21,551 nt of DNA, taken from the NCBI GenBank assembly GCA_028818385.1, contig JAPPNY010000115.1, positions 1 to 21,551 on the forward strand, read 5' to 3'. The notes below the pieces were generated by a model that had not been told where the DNA came from, did not search any database, and worked only from the letters and a program-made list of their open reading frames with translations. Positions 8,076 to 15,898 of the stretch are shown piece after piece. Positions within the stretch are counted from its first letter, which is position 1. Every line of letters starts with the position of its first letter. The DNA is from Spirochaetaceae bacterium (GTDB lineage Bacteria > Spirochaetota > Spirochaetia > SZUA-6 > Bin103). The translations under genes and the position numbers were made by a program.

Positions 8076-10888
8076 GTCCGACTAAGCAGAGTCGACGGCG
8101 CCTTATCGCAGTGCTGCTTACATTTGCTCTGATGTCGGCACCGGCCATCCCTGAAACGTTGCGCCTCGTTCCCCAAGTAAACCTGACAAGCATGCGCCCG
8201 GGTATCGTATCGTTTCATCCTAGTAATCCGAGCGTCATCATGGTCCACCACGCCCACGGGCGAATTGACATGGTTGAAATTACCGATACCACGAGACCAA
8301 GAAAGCTAGCTGAGATACCAGGAACTATAGTAAGTGCTCATCTCAGCAATAATGGCAAGACGATCGTATCTGGCGACCGTAGCGGTAGAGTCATCCTATG
8401 GGACGCTGAGAGTGGAACCCGTATCGATTCCTTATCGGGCCATGTGGGATCCGTTACTACTGTTGCAACTAGCTCCGACGGTACGAGGGTCGCCTCCGGG
8501 GGAATCGATGGCAAGGTCCGCATGTGGGACATCGACTCACCCTCCGTGGTCAAGGTAGGGACCGGTCATGATGGAATAGTTACAAGCGTCGCCTACAGCC
8601 AAGACGGCTCAAAGCTCGTGTCCGGAGGAGTTGACGGTGCTGTGAGTCTGTGGGATACGACACAGGGGACGCTCATTCGCACATTCCCTTCTGCACATTC
8701 TGGGGCCGTCACTCATGTTGCGTTTAGCAGAACCAAAGAGGATATATTTGTTTCTAGAGGCAAGGACGGAAAGATTCACATCTGGAACCAAAGCGAGAAA
8801 CAGATTAAATCTGTCAATACGGCTCATGTCGAGCTTGCGGCTATCGCTTTGAGTCCAGATGGCGCGAGCGTAGTATCCGGAGGGATGTCCCTTCCGACTG
8901 ATGTGGGGTACATCGATTTAGTCCCGTTGATGCTTCGGTCGTTTTTTGACCCAGAAGGCCCTTCAATAGAGCTGTCAAATACGCTGCATTTTTGGAACAT
9001 GGAGACCGGAGAGTCCATCCGCCACACTATGAGCCAATATGGAGCTGCTGTAATGAGTGTGGCTTTCAGCCCGAAGGGGACGCGTGTACTGTCTGCCGGG
9101 AGTGACGGCCTACTAAGGTTATGGGATGTGGAAGGAGCCGAGTTCTACCAAGCCCTGTCGGTAGATCGAGGTGCGGTTTCGAGCATCGACTTCAGCAGCG
9201 ACAGCGTCCGTTTGGTCGCTGGCGACGAGAACGGTATGCTAAAGATGTGGAATCTCGAGGCGTTGAAAGATCAGAAAGATCCAAAAAAGGCGCACATTTT
9301 CGGTATATCTACTGTCTCCATTGCACCTGACGATCGCACGATAATTTCTGTCGGACCAGCTCATGGATTGGGTCGATGGGGTGGGTCTATTCCGAACACA
9401 GACAATCGCAAGAGTGAGTTCCGGCTATGGCGATTCCCGCAAGACGAATTGGTGTCGGAACAAACATTGACATTACCTGAGTTGCTTGTAGACGGAGGCG
9501 TTTCACTGGTTTCAAGAGCCAATCTTACGACGTGGATAGACTATCGAGGTCGGCTGCAAACCTGGGATTTGAATACCGGCACGCAGGTCAACATAGCAGA
9601 GCGCAGTAATCAATGGCTAGCAATCGCTATAAATGCAAATGGCGATCGAGTCATGACGCGATCCGGAGGACAATGGCAACTGCGGGAGCTAAACAACGGG
9701 AAGACTATTGGAGAGTCATTTCGTGCGGATGATGGGGCGACGAGTATCGCCCTAAGCGCCGACGGAATGTACCTAGCAACTGGCAGTAGTAACGGCTCCA
9801 TACGGTTGAGGGACATCCGGGGCGGTGGTGAAAGAATCCTCCGGAGTCATGAGGATCGAGTTTCGAGCATCGCGTTTGGACCAAGGGGTCTGCATTTTGC
9901 GTCGGGGGGAGAGCACGGCACGCTGCGTCTGTGGAACATCGAGGGTCAGCGCCCAATTGGCGATAAACTCCGCGGTCATACTCGCCGTATTTCGGCTCTC
10001 ACTTTCAGTGACGATGGTACGTATTTGGCATCCGGTGATGGTGGTGGGAACATTCGATTGTGGAGACTTGGCCATCCGACACGGGTGGCAGAGGCGATTC
10101 GTGGAAGTGAAACGTCGATACCGAGTGTTGGGTTCCATATGGACCGCGACGGTATCTCAACGGTGAGCGACGGAGGAGTTGGCCGTACTTGGGCTTTCCA
10201 GGCCGACGCTACGAACGTTTCGTTATGGAACGTGAGAACAGCCGTGAAAGTCGCGGGCTTCAGCGAAAACGGGAATAGCGCAATTTTGATTGGCGATGAC
10301 GGCACCATAGGACGTTGGGACAGTAGGAACGCTAGTTCACTCGTAGACGTTACGACGGACGGAACGCAGATTGTGCACGTCGGACTCACAGAGATTGGTG
10401 TGAGGTTCATCGGTAGGCGAGCGGACGGCAGTCTATGGATGGGAGATTTGGTGGAACCGCAATCGCCCGCCGAAAATGCGTTTGAAATTGATCCGAGCGG
10501 TTCTAACACGACAGGGTTTGCGTTCAGCAAACGGGGAGATCGCTTCGTGTCTGGGCACCAAGACGGCAGCGTAAACGTTTGGCACATATTGGAATCGGGC
10601 GAGGTTGAACACCTCGCGAAGTTTGGGGCTGCGAGAGCCAAAGTAACTGCCTTGGCGTTCAGCCCAGATGGGCGCAGAGTCGTGTCCGCCAAGGACGATG
10701 GAACGGTAGGGATTAGCATTATAACTGGGTCCGTCGATAGTGCGTCAACGACAACGTGTATACCGTCGCATTTGCAGTGGATTAGTTCGAAAGTCGTGGT
10801 CTCGAAATGCAACGATCGTGTGGTGGTATTTGATGACGATCTCAAGAAACGTGGCGAGATTTTCCTAAGACCAGATATGGAATCATAA
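8051..10888 (+). CDS. Exported WD40 repeat beta-propeller protein
   Basis: 945 residues from ATG 8051. The frame is open upstream to 7865, but that part reads through the divergent gene, and the promoter at 8004-8032 supports ATG 8051. The N-terminus is a Sec-type signal peptide: basic region KQSRRR (12-17), hydrophobic core LIAVLLTFALMSAPA (18-32), likely cleavage after A32. It could instead stay as a membrane anchor. The rest is about 18 WD40 blades with the usual SPDG...LVSGG.DG.V.LWD pattern, enough for two or more propellers. Blades near residues 240-330, 430-480 and 680-800 are divergent or carry inserts. The only two cysteines are C903 and C920 in the last blade, which could form one disulfide outside the cytoplasm. 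No enzymatic domain is seen. The partner is probably the NACHT gene 129 bases downstream on the same strand. A binding or sensing role is inferred. Confidence 0.85.
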   Translation: MKDIHERTRPTKQSRRRLIAVLLTFALMSAPAIPETLRLVPQVNLTSMRPGIVSFHPSNPSVIMVHHAHGRIDMVEITDTTRPRKLAEIPGTIVSAHLSNNGKTIVSGDRSGRVILWDAESGTRIDSLSGHVGSVTTVATSSDGTRVASGGIDGKVRMWDIDSPSVVKVGTGHDGIVTSVAYSQDGSKLVSGGVDGAVSLWDTTQGTLIRTFPSAHSGAVTHVAFSRTKEDIFVSRGKDGKIHIWNQSEKQIKSVNTAHVELAAIALSPDGASVVSGGMSLPTDVGYIDLVPLMLRSFFDPEGPSIELSNTLHFWNMETGESIRHTMSQYGAAVMSVAFSPKGTRVLSAGSDGLLRLWDVEGAEFYQALSVDRGAVSSIDFSSDSVRLVAGDENGMLKMWNLEALKDQKDPKKAHIFGISTVSIAPDDRTIISVGPAHGLGRWGGSIPNTDNRKSEFRLWRFPQDELVSEQTLTLPELLVDGGVSLVSRANLTTWIDYRGRLQTWDLNTGTQVNIAERSNQWLAIAINANGDRVMTRSGGQWQLRELNNGKTIGESFRADDGATSIALSADGMYLATGSSNGSIRLRDIRGGGERILRSHEDRVSSIAFGPRGLHFASGGEHGTLRLWNIEGQRPIGDKLRGHTRRISALTFSDDGTYLASGDGGGNIRLWRLGHPTRVAEAIRGSETSIPSVGFHMDRDGISTVSDGGVGRTWAFQADATNVSLWNVRTAVKVAGFSENGNSAILIGDDGTIGRWDSRNASSLVDVTTDGTQIVHVGLTEIGVRFIGRRADGSLWMGDLVEPQSPAENAFEIDPSGSNTTGFAFSKRGDRFVSGHQDGSVNVWHILESGEVEHLAKFGAARAKVTALAFSPDGRRVVSAKDDGTVGISIITGSVDSASTTTCIPSHLQWISSKVVVSKCNDRVVVFDDDLKKRGEIFLRPDMES

Positions 10889-11017
10889 TCATTGTTGACG
10901 AAAGAGGAGTATATTCCTCATCCGTATAGCCTCGGCGACCATATCCTAGCCTATATGGGAGGCGAATATGAAGGTGTAGCAGGAGAGGTTTAGAAGTCGA
11001 CGAGGTTTCGAAAATAT
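10889..11017 (+). other. WD40-NACHT intergenic segment
   Basis: 129 bases with no confident gene. The frame shared by the WD40 and NACHT genes stays open here from TAA 10886 to TAG 10991, giving a possible 33-codon peptide from TTG 10892 or a 12-codon one from ATG 10955. Neither has a good ribosome site. A purine-rich AGGAGAGG (10981-10988) and GAGG (11002-11005) precede the NACHT TTG. No terminator hairpin was found, so read-through from the WD40 gene is expected. Confidence 0.4.
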
Positions 11018-12490
11018 TTGCTCGACGAGGTAACTATAGCGGCTATTGATGTTACATTGTTGGCGCGATTCGCAGAAGATATAGCACGGATGGTGGGCGA
11101 CGTATTCACGAGGTTCAACGGCATTGGAAAGATTGTTCCTGGAGTTGGGTCAGGCATCGCAATTTGGCTCGTCTTTGTTCTAACGTCGATAGGCTTGTGG
11201 CTCATGATGCCAGTTCGCTTCGCATGGTTTGCTATGTGGCGCAATGATAGGAGGCAAGGGCGAGGGGAAGGTACGAAAGTTTTGAGGAAGATCGGTGCGT
11301 TTATGGGCGTGTGGAGTGTGCTGGGAGGATCCGGGCGTTCCTTACGCAGTTGGTTGCGGAAGTATCGAAAGAGAATAGAGTGCAAGTGTTTCTCTGAGAG
11401 CCGGGTTGTCAAGCGTCATCGCAAATTCTGTGTAATTGGCGAGAGCTACGTAGACAAATTCAACGAGGTGATGGTAGGTGGTGGGCGTGCGCTATTATGG
11501 ATATCGGGGCGTGGGGGGAGTGGCAAGACGGCGCTCGCTATTCACTTGGTGCGTACGACGGTCGTTGGCCAGAAGAAGAAGCCGGTTCCGGTATTTGTGG
11601 GAGAGGGCTGGAAGGGGCCTCTAGTCAAGAAGATTGTAAGATCGCTAAAGACGGGGAAGTGGACGATTGGGCCGACGGATGAAATGGTGCGTACTATGGG
11701 ATCTAAGGGGTGGATATTGCCTGTGGTTGACTCGCTTAGTGAAAGGAGGATGCAGGATGCGGTGTCGATTGTGGGTGACGCGATAGCCGATAGAGACTTC
11801 CAGAATCTGATAGTTACGTCGAGAGGTGGTTTGCCTGAGGGGGAGCGCTGGGACTCGGTGGAGGAAATTCATCCACCGGTGATGGAATGTGCAGATGTAC
11901 ATAGGTTCATTCAGGAGTATGCGGGAGAGAAGCGGGCGGTTGATGTGAAGGGTGAGATCGAGGCGTTTTTCAAAGGCAGCAGGGTTCCGAGTCCATTGTT
12001 TCTGCGATTCGCAATAGAGGAGGCACTAGACGGTCCGATAGGTAGTAGGGACCGTCGTATGCTGGTAGTTAGGCATGTGGAGAGATTATGCGAGAATAAG
12101 ATGAACATTAAGCCATACGACATGAAGAGGGCCGGGGCGACTGCGGCGATGGCAGCGATTCAGGACCAACTTAGTGCTCAGGAGTTTACTGAAGATCGGC
12201 TGCGGTCGTTGTTGAAAATGGAAGAGCACGACATGCCATTTACCAGTGAGGAAGAGGGGCATCGGATCACGGTGGCTGCAGTAGTAGATATGCTCGTTGA
12301 ATCGGGGCTGATAATCCAAGGAGATGAGAGCTTTCAATTCACTTATGATGCCGTGGCGGAGTATTTGGTATTGTGGAGGTTAGATGATGCTAAAGGACGC
12401 AGATTCGAAGGGTTGAGGGAACGGATATTGACGTCGGAAGGAACGGAGATAGGTGATGTTTATAGGGAGATAGTCGGGATAAATGAGTGA
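11018..12490 (+). CDS. Membrane-anchored NACHT/STAND-type NTPase
   Basis: 490 residues from TTG 11018, the first start after an in-frame TAG at 10991. ATG 11090 (M25) is the alternative. A single transmembrane helix lies at about 45-65 and is followed by R67, R75, R78 and R79, while the segment before it has little charge. The positive-inside rule puts the N-terminus outside and the NTPase in the cytoplasm. The NTPase shows Walker A GRGGSGKT (164-171), Walker B ILPVVDSL with D238, and the sensor strand LIVTSRG (264-270). The C-terminal winged helix ends with FTYDAVAEYL (441-450), matching the F-x-H/Y-D-x3-E-Y-L signature typical of NACHT and related STAND proteins. The protein stops 40 residues later, so it lacks the repeat sensor usually fused at this point. 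No effector nuclease or TIR domain is visible, so the N-terminal membrane part may be the effector. The coding strand is markedly G-rich and C-poor. Very likely partner of the WD40 gene. Confidence 0.8.
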   Translation: MLDEVTIAAIDVTLLARFAEDIARMVGDVFTRFNGIGKIVPGVGSGIAIWLVFVLTSIGLWLMMPVRFAWFAMWRNDRRQGRGEGTKVLRKIGAFMGVWSVLGGSGRSLRSWLRKYRKRIECKCFSESRVVKRHRKFCVIGESYVDKFNEVMVGGGRALLWISGRGGSGKTALAIHLVRTTVVGQKKKPVPVFVGEGWKGPLVKKIVRSLKTGKWTIGPTDEMVRTMGSKGWILPVVDSLSERRMQDAVSIVGDAIADRDFQNLIVTSRGGLPEGERWDSVEEIHPPVMECADVHRFIQEYAGEKRAVDVKGEIEAFFKGSRVPSPLFLRFAIEEALDGPIGSRDRRMLVVRHVERLCENKMNIKPYDMKRAGATAAMAAIQDQLSAQEFTEDRLRSLLKMEEHDMPFTSEEEGHRITVAAVVDMLVESGLIIQGDESFQFTYDAVAEYLVLWRLDDAKGRRFEGLRERILTSEGTEIGDVYREIVGINE

Positions 12491-12557
12491 CCGAGTAGGT
12501 AGCATAGGCAGGCAAGCTTGGCGTAGAGTAGTAGCGTTCCGTGAAATGAGAATGTAG

Positions 12558-13571
12558 TCAGCGTCGCGGCGGTGTGAGGAAAGTCGGCGGGTCATCAGAT
12601 GGGTCTTGTGGGAGGGAGTCAACACGGTCCGCGGGTGCACGGCTCGACTCCGTGGCGGCCTCGTTGGCCTTGCAGCGGCGCAGGTACACCCGGCGCGGAG
12701 GCTCCTCGTATCCCTTCCAGGCATACGGGTCCACGCCGGCCACGGTCTCCACGGCCCGGTGGTCGGCGCTGGCCGGCCGCTCGTTCTCCTTCGGGTGCCA
12801 CGGCAGCAGCGACCACGCGTTCATGTAGTGGTTGACCAGCACGCGCCGATAGGTGTTCCCCCGGTTGCGGCGCGAGCGGTGCAGCAGGTAGCCGTTGAAG
12901 AAGACCACCGTGCCCGCCTTCACCTCCACCGGCTGCTCGCCCGACTCGTCGAAGCCGTGGCTCTCCGGGCCATTGTCGAACTCGTCCCGGTTCCCGTGCT
13001 CGCGCTGCGGGTACAGGTAGCCCTTGCGGTGCGACCCCGGCAGCACCCACAGGCAGCCGTTCCGGACCGTCGCGTCGTCCACTGCGATCCACGCCCCGAG
13101 CAGCGAGCGGTCGCGGGTCGGGATGTAGATCTCGTCCTGGTGCCACGCCTGGCCCTGGAAGCCGGGCGGTTTGACGAAGTACATGGACTGCATGCACTTG
13201 ACGCTGCCGTCCCACCACGGCAGGTGGGCGCCGGTGATCTGCGCGAGCACGCCGCAGATCCGCTCGTGCCTGACGAAGTCCCGGATCACCGGGCTGACGT
13301 GGTGCGGCTGGTGGATGCAGAGGACGGTATCCAGCACCTCCGCGTCGGCGGCGTCCGCCGGCAACGGGTCGAGCCCGTCGGCTCCGTACTCGCCGCGCGC
13401 GACCCGCACTACGTCGCGTTTCAGTTGCTCCAGCTCGTCGCCGGTGACCAGGTCCTCGACGGCCAGGAACCCGTCGCGCAGATAGCGCTGCACCTGCGCG
13501 TCGCTCACGATCCGCGGCACGGCGATGGGTGCGGCGGTCTGCTCTTCGAGCGGCGTCTGCACGGTCGCCAT
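12558..13571 (-). CDS. Phytanoyl-CoA dioxygenase (PhyH) family oxygenase
   Basis: 337-residue Fe(II)/2-oxoglutarate-dependent oxygenase of the PhyH family. The metal ligands are visible as H144-x-D146 (AWHQDEIY) and H231 (NGYLLHRS), with a 2-oxoglutarate-binding Arg about ten residues later (R242 or R243). Supporting blocks are LLGAWIAVDDATVRNGCLWVLPGSH and AGTVVFFNG. These enzymes hydroxylate varied small molecules, and the substrate cannot be read from sequence. It is the last gene of the - strand operon, 9 bases after the M20 stop, with no strong ribosome site, which fits coupled translation. The C-terminal 40 residues look disordered. Its stop lies 67 bases from the convergent NACHT stop, and no terminator hairpin is evident between them. 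Confidence 0.88.
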   Translation of the reverse strand: MATVQTPLEEQTAAPIAVPRIVSDAQVQRYLRDGFLAVEDLVTGDELEQLKRDVVRVARGEYGADGLDPLPADAADAEVLDTVLCIHQPHHVSPVIRDFVRHERICGVLAQITGAHLPWWDGSVKCMQSMYFVKPPGFQGQAWHQDEIYIPTRDRSLLGAWIAVDDATVRNGCLWVLPGSHRKGYLYPQREHGNRDEFDNGPESHGFDESGEQPVEVKAGTVVFFNGYLLHRSRRNRGNTYRRVLVNHYMNAWSLLPWHPKENERPASADHRAVETVAGVDPYAWKGYEEPPRRVYLRRCKANEAATESSRAPADRVDSLPQDPSDDPPTFLTPPRR

Positions 13572-13580
13572 GGCGTGAGC

Positions 13581-14852
13581 CTACTGCATGTCGGTCGCCT
13601 GCGTATCTTCCGTAACGCCGCACCACGACACCACGAAGTGGGCCAGGGTGCGGGCCGCCGCCACGAGCTGGTCGACCGGCAGCCGCTCGAACGCCGTGTG
13701 GCAGCAGGCGATGTCGCCGGCGGCGAAGTAGACCCCGGGGATGCCCACGGCGTGGAGCAGCGGCTTCTCCGACCAGTACGGGGCGCCCTCGATGCGGGCG
13801 TCTTCGCCCGTGGTGACCGCGATCGACCGGGCGAGCGCCGCCACGCCGGGATGGTCGGACGGCACCTCGTCGGGCGTGCCGCCGACCGGGTGGTCGCGGG
13901 GCGCGGTGAACCGCACATCCTGTGCCACGCCGAACTCACCGGCGGTGCCGGCGGCGATGCCGCGCAGGGCATCGGCCGCCCCGTCCATGTCGTCGCCGGG
14001 AAGCAGCTTGCGGATCAGCGCCAGCTCGAACCGCTCCGGCACCGCGATGCTCTCGCCTGCGCGGACGTGGGTGACCAGCAGGAAGCGGCCGCCGAGCAGG
14101 TCGTGCGGTGCGCCCGCGCGGAGCGCCCGGTCGTGCTCCCAGAGCGCGGCGAGCAGGGCGTGTCCGGCGCGCAGGGCATCGACCCCCTGCTCCGGGGTGC
14201 CGAAGTAGGCGGAGCGGCCGGTCAGGGTGATCTCCGCGATCAGGAACCCCATCTGTGCCGTGTAGACGGCGGCGTCGGTGGGCTCGGCGTAGATGGCGAA
14301 ATCCGGTGTCTCGCCGGCGTCCGCGAACCGGTCGCGGACGGCCGCGCGCATGCCCGCCGACAGGCCGCAGCCCGGCTGGCCGGACTCCTCGTCGCACACG
14401 AACAGGCCGTCCACGCGGCCGCGCAGCCGGAAGCCGGCGCGGCGCACCGCGCGCAGCACCTCGATGATGGTGCAGATCCCGCCCTTCAGGTCGGCGGCGC
14501 CGCGGCCCCAGATCTCGCCGTCGACGAGCCGCGCGGCGAACGGATCGGCGCGTTCGGTGCCCTGCCAGTGCGCGGCCCAGTCTTCGCCGTGCACGGTGTC
14601 GAGGTGGCCGGCCAGCACGAGCGATCGGCCGTCGCCGACGCCGCTCGCGGCGTAGACGTTGGGCCGTCCCGGCTCGGCGTCGCGGAGCTCGACCTCGTCC
14701 CAGCCGCCGCGCTCGAGCTCCTCCCGGACCCAGTGCCCGAACGGCGCCTCGTTGGGGGTGACGCTGGGCACCCCGACCGCGGCGACGACCAGGTCGACCA
14801 GGCTCTGCGCGTCGATCGCGTCCGCGACGAACGCGGCCGGGTCGTCAGCCAT
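13581..14852 (-). CDS. M20-family metallopeptidase/deacylase
   Basis: 423-residue protein of the M20/ArgE/DapE/carboxypeptidase G2 family, which hydrolyses N-acyl or peptide bonds using two zinc ions. Ligands visible in order: H83-x-D85 in AGHLDTVHG, the bridging D121 in GRGAADLKGG, the general base and ligand pair E155-E156 in CDEESG, E190's neighbourhood in YAEPTD (D193 or E190 as the fourth ligand), and a C-terminal H385 in CCHTAFERLP. The dimerisation (lid) domain lies between about 200 and 310. There is no signal peptide, so it acts in the cytoplasm. Its ATG directly abuts the stop of the SIS gene (TGA then ATG), which shows tight coupling. It is likely to remove an acyl or aminoacyl group from the imported compound, but the family is too broad to name the substrate. 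Confidence 0.87.
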   Translation of the reverse strand: MADDPAAFVADAIDAQSLVDLVVAAVGVPSVTPNEAPFGHWVREELERGGWDEVELRDAEPGRPNVYAASGVGDGRSLVLAGHLDTVHGEDWAAHWQGTERADPFAARLVDGEIWGRGAADLKGGICTIIEVLRAVRRAGFRLRGRVDGLFVCDEESGQPGCGLSAGMRAAVRDRFADAGETPDFAIYAEPTDAAVYTAQMGFLIAEITLTGRSAYFGTPEQGVDALRAGHALLAALWEHDRALRAGAPHDLLGGRFLLVTHVRAGESIAVPERFELALIRKLLPGDDMDGAADALRGIAAGTAGEFGVAQDVRFTAPRDHPVGGTPDEVPSDHPGVAALARSIAVTTGEDARIEGAPYWSEKPLLHAVGIPGVYFAAGDIACCHTAFERLPVDQLVAAARTLAHFVVSWCGVTEDTQATDMQ

Positions 14853-15896
14853 TCACAGCGTCTCCGTGACCTTGCGCAGGTGCTCGGGCCGGTCGGGGTC
14901 CTCGCCCAGCTCCGCCGAGAGCGCCTCCACGAAGCGGTAGAAGCTGGTGATCTGGCAGATCGGGTCGAGCAGGGGATGCGCCGCCGGCGCCACCGGCAGA
15001 GCGTCCGCTCCGCGCTCCTCTGTATCCGCGACGAACACAGGCGCACCGATGCCGCGCATGGCCGCGCACGCCTGCTCCAGGCTCGCCCGGCTGGCGTCCC
15101 TGGCATGGAACATCAGGGCCACGAACCGGTCGCGGGGACGGCTGCGGGCGATCGCGATCGGCCCGTGCCGGACCTCCGCGGCGCTGTAGGCCTCCGCGTG
15201 CAGGCGGCAGGTCTCCTTGAGCTTCAGCGCTGCCTCCCGCGCGATGGCGTAGCCGGGGCCGCGGCCGATCACGTACAGGGAGTTCGCGCCCGCCACGGCC
15301 GGCAGGGCGTGCTCCCAGCGGCACGCCAGCGACGCGGCGAGCGACTCCGGAAGCGCCTCCAGCCCGCGCGCCAGATCGTCGTCGCCCGTCCAGCCGGCGA
15401 CGATGCCGGCGATCGCGACCAGGGAGGCGACCAGCGACTTGGTCGCGGCCACGGCCGTCTCCGGTCCGGCCATGACCGGTACGACCTCGTCCGCGGCGGA
15501 CCCGACCGGCGATTCCGGCGTGTTGAGCAGCGCCAGCGTCTCGGCGCCGCCCGCGCGCGCGTGGTCCTGCAGGGAGACCAGGTCGGGGCTGCCCCCGGAC
15601 TGCGAGATGGTCACGCACACCGCCCGGTCGAGCGACAGCCGCGCGTCGTAGACCGAGGCCACCGACGGGCCGACCGCCGCCACGGGGATGCCGACGCGGG
15701 TCTCCACCAGGTACTTCAGGTACACGGACGCGTTGTCGGAGCTGCCGCGCGCGCAGGTCACGATGACCGTCGGCGCGAGCCGGCGCAGGTGGGCGCCGAC
15801 CGCCCGGTACTGCGCGAGTCCGAGCGCCGCCTGCCGGGAGACGACCGCCGGGATCTCGGCGATCTCGCGCGCCATGGCGGTGCCGCTGCCGGTCAC
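14853..15896 (-). CDS. SIS-domain sugar isomerase/deaminase (GlmS C-half-like)
   Basis: 347 residues with two SIS domains, matching the isomerase half of GlmS and relatives such as AgaS, NagB-II and FrlB. Seen: opening MAREIAEIPAVV (8-19), sugar-phosphate binding CARGSSDN (48-55), SQSGGSPD (98-105), the E-x-A-x-A-A-T-K-S block (146-154), and in the second domain GRGPGYAIAREAALKLKE then HAEAYSAAEVRHGP, all close to GlmS. The N-terminal glutaminase is absent, so deamination, isomerisation or deglycation is more likely than synthesis. I prefer GTG 15896, 2 bases after the ABC ATPase stop. ATG 15875 is an alternative with no ribosome site. The frame is open far upstream, but that part only shadows the ATPase gene. 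In the operon it probably acts on the imported phosphorylated amino sugar or sugar-amino acid adduct. Confidence 0.88.
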   Translation of the reverse strand: MTGSGTAMAREIAEIPAVVSRQAALGLAQYRAVGAHLRRLAPTVIVTCARGSSDNASVYLKYLVETRVGIPVAAVGPSVASVYDARLSLDRAVCVTISQSGGSPDLVSLQDHARAGGAETLALLNTPESPVGSAADEVVPVMAGPETAVAATKSLVASLVAIAGIVAGWTGDDDLARGLEALPESLAASLACRWEHALPAVAGANSLYVIGRGPGYAIAREAALKLKETCRLHAEAYSAAEVRHGPIAIARSRPRDRFVALMFHARDASRASLEQACAAMRGIGAPVFVADTEERGADALPVAPAAHPLLDPICQITSFYRFVEALSAELGEDPDRPEHLRKVTETL

Positions 15897-15898
15897 GG

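Larger units (their letters stand above)
8026..12557. other. Lower-GC cargo block (WD40 + NACHT genes)
   Basis: Base composition changes sharply at both ends. Two sampled 60-base lines inside (8341-8400, 11041-11100) each have 30 G+C, against 45 in the flanking line 7741-7800. Both inside genes run on the + strand, while all genes from 4834 to 21441 outside run on the - strand. The block lies exactly between the 5' end of the glycosidase gene and the stop of the dioxygenase gene. I found no transposase, integrase, tRNA, terminal inverted repeat or convincing direct repeat at the edges, so it looks acquired but its route of entry is not visible. Confidence 0.7.

Noticed and set aside
12491..12557. 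Possible terminator between the convergent NACHT and PhyH genes
   Set aside because: Only a short CAAGCTTG palindrome with no stable stem or T-run.
7930..12600. Direct repeats or att sites at the low-GC block edges
   Set aside because: Short GC-rich likenesses only. No repeat longer than chance was found by eye.
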